The notes under the pieces are model-generated. The model was not told the origin of the DNA, did not search any database, and saw only the letters and a list, made by a program, of their open reading frames with translations. A stretch of 55,424 nt of DNA, taken from contig DRGC01000030.1 of the NCBI GenBank assembly GCA_011050235.1, positions 1 to 55,424 on the forward strand. The letters are read 5' to 3'. The translations under genes were made by a program, and so were the position numbers. Shown piece after piece: positions 49,525 through 55,424 of this stretch. Within the stretch, counting starts at the first letter, position 1, and each line of letters opens with the position of its first letter. The stretch is from Phycisphaerae bacterium (GTDB lineage: Bacteria > Planctomycetota > Phycisphaerae > SM23-33).

Positions 49525-51174
49525 ATGAACGACCGCGCATCGAGTGCAAACACATCACGAATGTCGATCACACGTTGGCTGGGCCGCCCGCGCGGCGTCA
49601 CTGCGATTGCAGTGGTGGCTGTGCTGCTGGTGGGCTTGGTGTGTGGGCCTGCGGCGGCGAAGGAAGCTGCCCGGGCCGATGACGAGACCAATCCTCACGT
49701 CTGGCGGCCAAAGACAACGTCGGTGGCTGTGTTTAAGAACGGGCTGGGCTTCTTCCTGCGCGAAGGAGAGGTCCGATTGCGCGACGGTTGGTGTGCGGCC
49801 GGGCAGGTGCCGCCCGCGGCCTTTGGGACACTGGCGATCTATTCGCTCGACGAGAAAGAAACGGTCGACATCGTCGGCTCGGGCCCCGGCGAGGTGGTCG
49901 AGTTCGACGGCGTCGACTCACCCAACGACACCAAGACCAAGCTCGCCCGCCTGAAGGCCGTCGAAAATCTGCGCGTCGAGTTGGTCTATGCCTACAAAGG
50001 CAACGACCGCACCGCAGCCGGTAAGGTCGTCGACATTGGCCCCGAGTACGTCGTCCTGGAGGACGGCGTCCACACCTTCGCCGTCCCCATCGCGCCGATC
50101 AAACGCATGGCGCTTCTGGAGCTTCCCCTGCGGGTGCACGTCTCGGCCGACAACCGAAAGACGCCGACGAAAGCCAAACTCGGCATGGCCTACCTTCGCA
50201 AGGGGATCACGTGGATACCCGAGTACACGCTGAAGGTCATCGACGAAGACACGGCCGAGCTGACTCTCCGCGGGACGCTGGTGAACGAGGCCGAGGACCT
50301 GATCCACTGCGACGTGAACTTCGTCGTCGGCGTGCCGCATTTCCTGCACACCGACTACCTGGCCCCCATTGCGGTCGGCCAGATCATCCGGACCATCGGC
50401 GCCGCGGTGGCCCCCAGGCAGGTGAGTACACAACTCATGAACCGCGCCGCCATCGCCACCCACCAAGGACGTTCCCCTGCGCGAGGCTCATCGGTCGTCG
50501 AACGCGCGGTCGACTATGCCCGCCGCAACGTCGGCAGCCTGGTCAACCTGCCCCAGATGGGCGGCGCAGCCACGACGGACTACACCGTCTACACGAAAAA
50601 AGACCTGACCGTCCGCCGCGGCGAAAAGGCCATCGTCACCCTCTTCAAGAAGCGCATCAAATACTCCCACATCTACAAGTGGAGTCCGCCGGGCGAGATT
50701 CAGCACTTCTTCGTGCTGCACAACGACACGGACACGGCCTGGACCACGGGCCCCTGCCTGGCCGTCGACGGCAAGCAGCCGTTGACCGAAGACCTGCTGA
50801 AATACACGGCCAAGGGCGGCACGGGCGAGCTGCCGGTCACCACGGCCGTCAATGTCTCCTCCAGCCAGAGCGAGGCGGAGATCGAGCGTAAGCTCAAGGC
50901 CCACTCCCCCAGTCGTAACGTCTACCTCGATCTGGTGACGCTGGAAGGAACGCTGATCGTGCAGAACTTCGAGGAGCGGACCATCGACGTTCGTATCCGC
51001 GCCGCTATGGCGGGCAAGCCCATCTCGGCCTCCGACGGGGGCAAGACGTGGACGAACCCGAAGAAGCTGATCCTGCGCGAGCGCGACGGAACGGTCACGT
51101 GGACGATCCGCCTCGAGCCCGGCCAGACACACACACTCACCTACCGCTACGAGCGATACGTGCGATCCAACTGA
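49525..51174 (+). CDS. exported DUF4139-like protein
   Basis: Product of 549 residues with a signal peptide (about 1-45; AIAVVAVLLVGLVCGPAAA). The C-terminal two thirds show repeated beta-strand motifs with DUF4139-type features (VAVFKNGLGFFLREGEVRL, PLRVHVSADNRKTPTKAKLGMAYLRKGI, WIPEYTLKVIDEDTAELTLRG, VPHFLHTDYLAPI, NDTDTAWTTGPCLAVDG, LEPGQTHTLTYRYERYV). DUF4139 proteins occur in mucoidy-inhibitor-like and surface proteins. A TGGGAGAA ribosome site precedes ATG 49525. Confidence 0.72.
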   Translation: MNDRASSANTSRMSITRWLGRPRGVTAIAVVAVLLVGLVCGPAAAKEAARADDETNPHVWRPKTTSVAVFKNGLGFFLREGEVRLRDGWCAAGQVPPAAFGTLAIYSLDEKETVDIVGSGPGEVVEFDGVDSPNDTKTKLARLKAVENLRVELVYAYKGNDRTAAGKVVDIGPEYVVLEDGVHTFAVPIAPIKRMALLELPLRVHVSADNRKTPTKAKLGMAYLRKGITWIPEYTLKVIDEDTAELTLRGTLVNEAEDLIHCDVNFVVGVPHFLHTDYLAPIAVGQIIRTIGAAVAPRQVSTQLMNRAAIATHQGRSPARGSSVVERAVDYARRNVGSLVNLPQMGGAATTDYTVYTKKDLTVRRGEKAIVTLFKKRIKYSHIYKWSPPGEIQHFFVLHNDTDTAWTTGPCLAVDGKQPLTEDLLKYTAKGGTGELPVTTAVNVSSSQSEAEIERKLKAHSPSRNVYLDLVTLEGTLIVQNFEERTIDVRIRAAMAGKPISASDGGKTWTNPKKLILRERDGTVTWTIRLEPGQTHTLTYRYERYVRSN

Positions 51175-51206
51175 CCCGCCCGGCCGGGCCTCGCGCGGCC
51201 GACGGA

Positions 51207-51611
51207 CTATTGCTCGAGATCGCTGTGCGGGGCGCGGGTGAACTGGATCACCTTACCCACGCGGACCAGCAATCGCCGCTCAACCTGAGGCGCCGGCGAG
51301 GTGGACTCCAAATCGGGATCGTAGCCGTCCAGAACGCCTACGTCCTCGATCTCGGTGACCTCGCCAAGGAGCTGGTACCCCTTGTCGGCGCCGGTATCCC
51401 AGACGACCAGGGACACACGCGGGTTGTCCCTCAGATTCGTGATACTGCCGGGGCAGAACCACTCGGTGACGAGGACCTGGTCGTCGGCCACGCCCGTCAG
51501 GGCCGATGCCGCCGCCAGATGCGGCAGGCCGTCGGCCCCGGAGGTGGCCACAAAGATGTGGCCCACGGCTGCGGCCAGGTCAATCGCTTCACGAAGCGCT
51601 TCGAAATCCAT
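51207..51611 (-). CDS. pyridoxamine 5'-phosphate oxidase-like flavin-binding protein
   Basis: Split-barrel flavoprotein fold, 134 residues. N-terminal MDFEALREAIDLAAAVGHIFVATSGADGLPHLA, then LVTEWFCPGSITNLRDNPRVSLVVWD and GYQLLGEVTEIED are typical of PNPOx-like FMN proteins; true PdxH motifs are absent. It sits downstream of the ferredoxin gene (48 nt between them) in the same direction, so is probably cotranscribed with the oxygen-defence genes. Confidence 0.82.
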   Translation of the reverse strand: MDFEALREAIDLAAAVGHIFVATSGADGLPHLAAASALTGVADDQVLVTEWFCPGSITNLRDNPRVSLVVWDTGADKGYQLLGEVTEIEDVGVLDGYDPDLESTSPAPQVERRLLVRVGKVIQFTRAPHSDLEQ

Positions 51612-51659
51612 CGCGCCAACCTCGTTTCGATCTGAACGGACCAGGGCTGAGTTGTCGGA

Positions 51660-51851
51660 CTATTCTTCGATGAGAATGGCTTCTACAGGGCACTCGTCGG
51701 CGGCCTGCTTGCAGGTGGCCTGCGCGTCCTCGGGCACGCTGTCGCCGATAACGACGGCCAGCTCGTCATCGTTCATCTTGAACACTGCCGGACACGTATC
51801 CACGCACACGGCACATCCGCTGCAAAGGTCTTCATCCACGCGTGCTTTCAT
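51660..51851 (-). CDS. small ferredoxin
   Basis: Electron carrier of 63 residues. The first cluster motif is CSGCAVCVDTCPAVF; toward the C terminus, CKQAADECPVEAI supplies the remaining ligand, fitting a single [4Fe-4S] or [3Fe-4S] type. ATG 51851 has AGAAGGAGA 7 nt upstream; a longer in-frame extension is Arg-rich and unlikely. It lies between the superoxide reductase and the flavin-binding-like gene and could supply electrons to the reductase. Confidence 0.92.
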   Translation of the reverse strand: MKARVDEDLCSGCAVCVDTCPAVFKMNDDELAVVIGDSVPEDAQATCKQAADECPVEAILIEE

Positions 51852-51912
51852 CGCAGGTTCTCCTTCTTCAAATCGGTTTGCCCGCCGCGTCACTCGGTCG
51901 ACACGGACAGGA

Positions 51913-52284
51913 TTATTCTTTGACGGCGATCGACATCGCCGAGACCCACACGCCGTGCAGGTTGCAGCGAGCGAACGCCCGTAACTGCTTGACGGCCCCG
52001 GGCAGCGATACGTTGAACCGGACCGACGGGCAGGTCGTCACGGCCGTCAGATCGGCCCGCGCGAGGTAGATGTCGTCGGCGTACAGCTCGACGAACTCGA
52101 TAAAATGCCCGTTCTCATTCGGGTGGGCCAGCAGTTTGCCGACCTCGACGACGACCTCAAAGCACGCACCGGCCTTGACGCTGTCAGGGGCGCACAGAAC
52201 GGGGAGGTGCTTCTTCTCCAGATCCGTGAGGTCCTTCGCATCGGCCGGCTTATTTACACCACCAAAGAGCTTATCCCAAGGCAT
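51913..52284 (-). CDS. superoxide reductase (neelaredoxin/class II)
   Basis: Reduces superoxide to hydrogen peroxide in anaerobes. The 123-residue product lacks the N-terminal desulforedoxin domain (class II). Iron ligands and active-site residues are visible: EKKHLPVL (Lys and His), HPNENGHFIEFVELY (two His), and CNLHGVW (Cys and His). It is first in an operon with ferredoxin and the flavin-binding-like protein, with a consensus promoter at 52534-52564. Confidence 0.93.
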   Translation of the reverse strand: MPWDKLFGGVNKPADAKDLTDLEKKHLPVLCAPDSVKAGACFEVVVEVGKLLAHPNENGHFIEFVELYADDIYLARADLTAVTTCPSVRFNVSLPGAVKQLRAFARCNLHGVWVSAMSIAVKE

Positions 52285-52686
52285 GATTCAGTCCTTTCCT
52301 GTGAGTCTCGTCTCCGCCCCGGCGACGATGCCGGCCCGGCCGGATATCCGAGACGCTCATCACGAAGAACGCATGATCTATTCTAGGCAGGCCCGAATCC
52401 GAACGGCCATTGGGCCCAGCCAAAAACTTTCGATCGGCCTGCCTTTGGAGGCCTATCCGCGGACCCAACGCGCCCGGGCCCGACATTCCCCGACGTGACT
52501 TGCACCCGGGACCGCCCCGGGCCGTTCGCAGGCATTATAGTGCCTCCCGCGCCGCCCCTGTCAAGATCGATAAGGAGTTTTGCCAGGCCCGGCAATGCCG
52601 CACCGTCACGGCCACGATGGAGAAAACCCAACGAAAACGACCCCCTGGCCGCTTATAATGATGCGCCTGGACGGAAGGATCGGACG
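52285..52686. other. intergenic region between divergent genes, with long leader
   Basis: A 402-nt gap. It holds a minus-strand promoter (52534-52564) whose leader to the superoxide reductase would be about 240 nt, and a plus-strand TATAAT (52654-52659) ahead of the Cys-rich protein gene. A CCCGGG-rich stretch (about 52478-52522) may fold in the leader. Short open frames here have poor codon support and no ribosome site that I could defend. Confidence 0.45.
52534..52564 (-). promoter_or_regulatory. consensus promoter of the superoxide reductase operon
   Basis: Minus strand: perfect TTGACA (52564-52559) and perfect TATAAT (52539-52534) with a 19-nt spacer, slightly long. The leader would be about 240 nt, long enough for regulatory structure. 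Confidence 0.55.
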
Positions 52687-52881
52687 ATGCCCGAGATTAT
52701 CGTCATCATCGTTGTCGTTGCACTGGCTGCCATAGCCGTGGCGTGGAAGTTGTACCGCACCACCACACGCGCCGGCCACTGCAACAGTTGCGGGGGCGAC
52801 AAGACCTGCGACGCCGACCAGGCCCCCTGCCCCGCTGTCCCCCCTGAGCTCCAACCGAAATCCGACAACGCGGACCAGTAG
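52687..52881 (+). CDS. Cys-rich FeoB-associated-like membrane protein
   Basis: Product of 64 residues with one N-terminal transmembrane segment (MPEIIVIIVVVALAAIAVAW) followed by a Cys-rich tail (GHCNSCGGDKTC and APCPAV), matching the layout of FeoB-associated Cys-rich proteins (PF12669). No feoA/feoB is adjacent, but a ZIP metal transporter gene follows 51 nt downstream, so a metal-related role is plausible. GGAAGG precedes ATG 52687. Confidence 0.7.
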   Translation: MPEIIVIIVVVALAAIAVAWKLYRTTTRAGHCNSCGGDKTCDADQAPCPAVPPELQPKSDNADQ

Positions 52882-52885
52882 CCGC

Positions 52886-52913
52886 TTGCACTCCGCCGAC
52901 CGGCGGCTATTCT
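52886..52913 (+). promoter_or_regulatory. promoter of the ZIP transporter gene with spacer dyad
   Basis: TTGCAC (52886-52891), 16-nt spacer, TATTCT (52908-52913). The spacer contains CCGCCG-AC-CGGCGG (52893-52906), which could be an operator or end the upstream transcript. Confidence 0.4.
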
Positions 52914-52932
52914 GTGGGCCAGGGAGCTCTCC

Positions 52933-53820
52933 ATGGACAACAATGTCTGGATTGCCTTCGGCCTGACGCTCGTGGCTGGGCTGGCGACCGGCATTGGCAG
53001 CGCCATCGCGTTTTTCGCCAAGCGGACCAACTATCGCTTCCTATCGCTGGCGACGGGTTTTTCCGCCGGCGTGATGATCTACGTGTCCTTCATCGAGATC
53101 ATCCCCAAGGCCCTGACGCAACTCACCGAGATCTACAATAAGTCCATCGGCAATTGGATCGTGGCGGCGTCGTTTTTCGGCGGGATCATCTTCATCGCCG
53201 TCATCGACCAGTTGATCCCCAAGGCCGAGAACCCCCACGAGGTCCGCACCGATGCCGCCGTCGAAGAGTTGCACGCCGGCGGCGGCCGCCCGCTTCATGT
53301 TGGGCACCAGCCCCACGCCGAAGCCCGCGCTGACATGACGGGCCACCCGCATACGGAGGGCCATCATCGCGCTCTGCTGCGGATGGGGCTTTTCACGGCC
53401 CTGGCGATCGCCATCCACAACTTCCCCGAAGGGATGGCAACCTTCCTGGCGGCCTTGCAGGATCCCAGCGTCGGTGTACCCATCGCGATCGCCATCGCCC
53501 TGCACAATATCCCCGAAGGCATCAGCGTCAGCGTGCCCATCTTCTACGCCACGGGCAACCGCCGAAAAGCGTTCATCTACTCGTTCCTGTCCGGCCTCGC
53601 CGAGCCCGTCGGCGCCGTGATCGGGTATCTTGTGCTGCGAACATTCATCACGCCGCAACTGATGGGCATTATGTTCGCCGGCGTGGCGGGCGTGATGGTC
53701 TTTATCTCGCTGGACGAACTCCTGCCCACCAGCCGCGCGTACGGCAAGGGCCACGATTCGCTCTTCGGCCTGCTGGCCGGTATGATCGTCATGGCGTTGA
53801 GCCTGTTACTCATGCAATAA
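52933..53820 (+). CDS. zupT: ZIP-family metal (zinc) transporter, ZupT-like
   Basis: Imports zinc or other divalent cations. The 295-residue product has eight predicted transmembrane segments; the metal-binding helices are seen as [19 protein letters not shown] (HNFPEG) and [19 protein letters not shown] (HNIPEG). The variable loop between segments 3 and 4 is His-rich ([20 protein letters not shown]), typical of ZIPs. The symbol is the closest family name; metal preference is inferred. Confidence 0.92.
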   Translation: MDNNVWIAFGLTLVAGLATGIGSAIAFFAKRTNYRFLSLATGFSAGVMIYVSFIEIIPKALTQLTEIYNKSIGNWIVAASFFGGIIFIAVIDQLIPKAENPHEVRTDAAVEELHAGGGRPLHVGHQPHAEARADMTGHPHTEGHHRALLRMGLFTALAIAIHNFPEGMATFLAALQDPSVGVPIAIAIALHNIPEGISVSVPIFYATGNRRKAFIYSFLSGLAEPVGAVIGYLVLRTFITPQLMGIMFAGVAGVMVFISLDELLPTSRAYGKGHDSLFGLLAGMIVMALSLLLMQ

Positions 53821-53870
53821 CACCGGCGCGCCGCAACGCGGCGGCCACTGGAAGACAAAGGAGATTCACA

Positions 53871-54896
53871 ATGGCCCCATTGCGTGCACTGATCATCGGT
53901 CCCGGCGGGGCCGGTACGGCCGTGATGGACAACATGAAAGCCGACGGCCGGGCCGAGCCGATCGCCTTCATCGAGACCCGCCCCCAGCGGCGAGAGGAAC
54001 TGGCCGCCCAATATCCCGGCAGCCTCATCGGCGACGGCGATGCGTTCGAAAAGGTCCTGGCCGAGTCCAAACCCGACATCGTCGTTGACGCCGGACCGGA
54101 CTATCTGCACTCCGAGCACACGGTCGCCGCCCTGCAGGCCGGCTGTCACGTGCTGATCGAAAAGCCCATGTGCACGTCGACGCCCGAGGCTGCGGCAATC
54201 CTCGATGCCGAGAAGAAATCGGGCAAGGTCGTCATGGTCGATTACACCATGCGGTACTCCCACCCCTGGGGCACGATGATGGCTGCCGCCCGCGCCGGCC
54301 GCATCGGCAAGGTGTTCTACCTCGGCGGGTTCTACATCCACGACATGTACGACTGGTTCGCCCCCGACGGCAAGAGTCGCACGCCCTGGCGGATGCACAA
54401 GGATCACCCGCAGAACGTGCTGTTCGGCGGCGGGTGTCACGGGCTGGACCTTATGCTGTGCATCATGGGCGACGACCCGATCGTCGAGGTCTGCTGCTAC
54501 GCCAACAAGATGTCCGACTCGGAGTATCCGGCCGAGGACTGCTTCGAGGTCGCCATGCAATTCGCCAGCGGCGTGGTGGGCAAGATCTTCGTCTCCACCG
54601 GCTGCAACCGCGGCGACTTCGGCCGGATGCTCGAAGTCTACGGCGCCGAAGGGACGCTGGTGGATGGCAAGCTGCTCCGCCGCGACCACGAGCCGGAAGA
54701 GCTCGCCCAGCCCACCGACAACGTTCAGGAAGGCCACGGCTGGAACCTGACGACCCGTGATTTCCTGGATGTCATCGACGGCAAGAAACCCAACGAAATG
54801 AACACCCTCTTCGGCGCCCGCAACACCGCCGTCTTCGACGCCGCGATGCAGAGCATGCGTGAAGGCGGCGCGAAGAAGGTGCAGTGGTTCGCGTAG
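53871..54896 (+). CDS. Gfo/Idh/MocA-family oxidoreductase, tandem copy 1
   Basis: NAD(P)-dependent oxidoreductase of 341 residues. Rossmann start LRALIIGPGGAGTAVMDNM, then DAGPDYLHSEHTVAALQAG, HVLIEKPMCTSTPEAAAIL (EKP), VVMVDYTMRYSHPWGTMM and the C-terminal catalytic domain with NVLFGGGCHGLDLMLCIMGD (GGCHGLD signature). An AAAGGAGA ribosome site precedes ATG 53871. The next gene is its close paralogue. Likely substrate: a sugar or inositol derivative. Confidence 0.92.
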   Translation: MAPLRALIIGPGGAGTAVMDNMKADGRAEPIAFIETRPQRREELAAQYPGSLIGDGDAFEKVLAESKPDIVVDAGPDYLHSEHTVAALQAGCHVLIEKPMCTSTPEAAAILDAEKKSGKVVMVDYTMRYSHPWGTMMAAARAGRIGKVFYLGGFYIHDMYDWFAPDGKSRTPWRMHKDHPQNVLFGGGCHGLDLMLCIMGDDPIVEVCCYANKMSDSEYPAEDCFEVAMQFASGVVGKIFVSTGCNRGDFGRMLEVYGAEGTLVDGKLLRRDHEPEELAQPTDNVQEGHGWNLTTRDFLDVIDGKKPNEMNTLFGARNTAVFDAAMQSMREGGAKKVQWFA

Positions 54897-54935
54897 CTTG
54901 AAAACGAAACTGAGAACAATCAAAGGAGACTCACG

Positions 54936-55424
54936 ATGTCGAAACTTCGAGCGCTCATCATCGGCCCCGGCGGGGCTGGGACGGCTGTGGCCGACGGTTT
55001 CAAAGAGGACGGGCGAGCCGAATGCGTCGGTTTCGTCGAGGCCCGCGCCGAGCGGCGCGAGCAGTTGGCCGGTGAATACCCCGATGCTGTCATCGGCGAC
55101 AATACCGAGTACCTGAAGGTGCTGGCCGAGTGCTCTCCCGATATCGTCGTCGATGCGGGCCCCGACCACCTGCACGGCCCCAACAGCGTGGCCGCTCTGG
55201 AGGCCGGCTGTCACGTGCTGATCGAAAAGCCGATGGCCACCAAGATCGAGCACGCCCAGGCCATCCTTGCCGCCGAGAAGAAATCGGGCAAGGTCGTCAT
55301 GGTCGACTACACGCTGCGGTACAGCCACCCCTGGGCCACCATGATGCAGGCCGCCAAAGCCGGCGACGTGGGCCCGATCTTCTACATCGGCGGTTTCTAC
55401 ATCCACGACATGTGGGACTACTAC
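54936..55424 (+). CDS. Gfo/Idh/MocA-family oxidoreductase, tandem copy 2 (partial)
   Basis: Cut by the right edge after 163 codons. It matches copy 1 closely from the start (LRALIIGPGGAGTAVADGF, HVLIEKPMATKIEHAQAIL, VVMVDYTLRYSHPWATMM), so is a tandem duplicate. AAAGGAGA precedes ATG 54936, 39 nt after the copy 1 stop. The catalytic half is not in the window. Confidence 0.92.
   Translation, partial: MSKLRALIIGPGGAGTAVADGFKEDGRAECVGFVEARAERREQLAGEYPDAVIGDNTEYLKVLAECSPDIVVDAGPDHLHGPNSVAALEAGCHVLIEKPMATKIEHAQAILAAEKKSGKVVMVDYTLRYSHPWATMMQAAKAGDVGPIFYIGGFYIHDMWDYY

Noticed and set aside
52383-52631. Minus-strand frame of about 80 codons upstream of superoxide reductase
   Set aside because: It would start upstream of the consensus promoter, shows no ribosome site and no recognisable motif.
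52410-52658. Plus-strand frame before the Cys-rich protein
   Set aside because: Arg/Pro-rich shadow-like composition, no ribosome site, and it overlaps the minus-strand promoter.

Overview
The window reads as chromosomal DNA of a high-GC planctomycete, probably class Phycisphaerae, with an anaerobic or microaerophilic, polysaccharide-degrading life style. The pointers are a PVM-type bacterial microcompartment (BMC) locus, a PEP-CTERM exported protein, pseudopilin-like proteins, several Gfo/Idh/MocA oxidoreductases and a heparinase II/III-like enzyme, together with anaerobe enzymes: a ferredoxin-dependent branched-chain 2-oxoacid oxidoreductase, Ptb-Buk, superoxide reductase, Rex and a futalosine-pathway MqnD. 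The taxonomic call is inference from gene content. No rRNA, tRNA, CRISPR array, insertion sequence or prophage was seen.

Layout. 1-5611 (minus): BMC operon, in transcription order deoR, pduL, BMC-H, BMC-H, ackA-like kinase, BMC-H, BMC-P, CoA-acylating aldehyde dehydrogenase; the last runs off the left edge. 5836-11073 (plus): small membrane protein, clpX, sensor-phosphatase, DUF89 protein, nitroreductase. 11074-11314: a composite inverted-repeat element filling the space between convergent genes. 11315-13455 (minus): URO-D-like protein and MqnD. 13590-15062 (plus): tiny ORF, sirtuin, Mut7-C RNase-like protein. 15099-24656: HNH protein, PEP-CTERM protein, TolB/HEAT/redoxin fusion, lipoprotein, heparinase-like protein, ECF sigma with an unusual membrane partner, exported protein. 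24787-31202 (plus): xseA-xseB, a coiled-coil membrane protein, a degenerate amidohydrolase, a zinc-ribbon-like protein, an M20 peptidase. 31333-39488 (plus): GT-C-like membrane protein, methyltransferase and GT2 in one coupled operon, then rplU, then two glycosyltransferases, closed by a strong terminator.

39577-44179 (minus) is a tight ptb-buk-vor operon. It would oxidise branched-chain 2-oxoacids to acyl-CoA, pass electrons to ferredoxin and conserve the thioester as ATP. The BMC locus uses the same logic (aldehyde to acyl-CoA to acyl-phosphate to ATP) inside a protein shell, so the window holds two separate acyl-CoA/acyl-phosphate/kinase routes. A Rex-type NADH/NAD+ sensor lies nearby at 45311-45937.

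44426-55424: pseudopilin-like protein, rex, two tandem aldo/keto reductases, a Gfo/Idh protein, a DUF4139-like exported protein, an oxygen-defence cluster (flavin-binding-like protein, ferredoxin, superoxide reductase), a Cys-rich FeoB-associated-like protein, a ZIP transporter, and two tandem Gfo/Idh paralogues, the second cut by the right edge.

Most notable signals: the BMC kinase with altered catalytic positions, the composite inverted repeat at 11074-11314 with a compositionally different relative at 48191-48308, the TolB-HEAT-redoxin fusion, the ECF partner with a pilin/DUF1559-like outer domain, an amidohydrolase-fold protein lacking its metal ligands, and a recurrent TAGAAT promoter hexamer.
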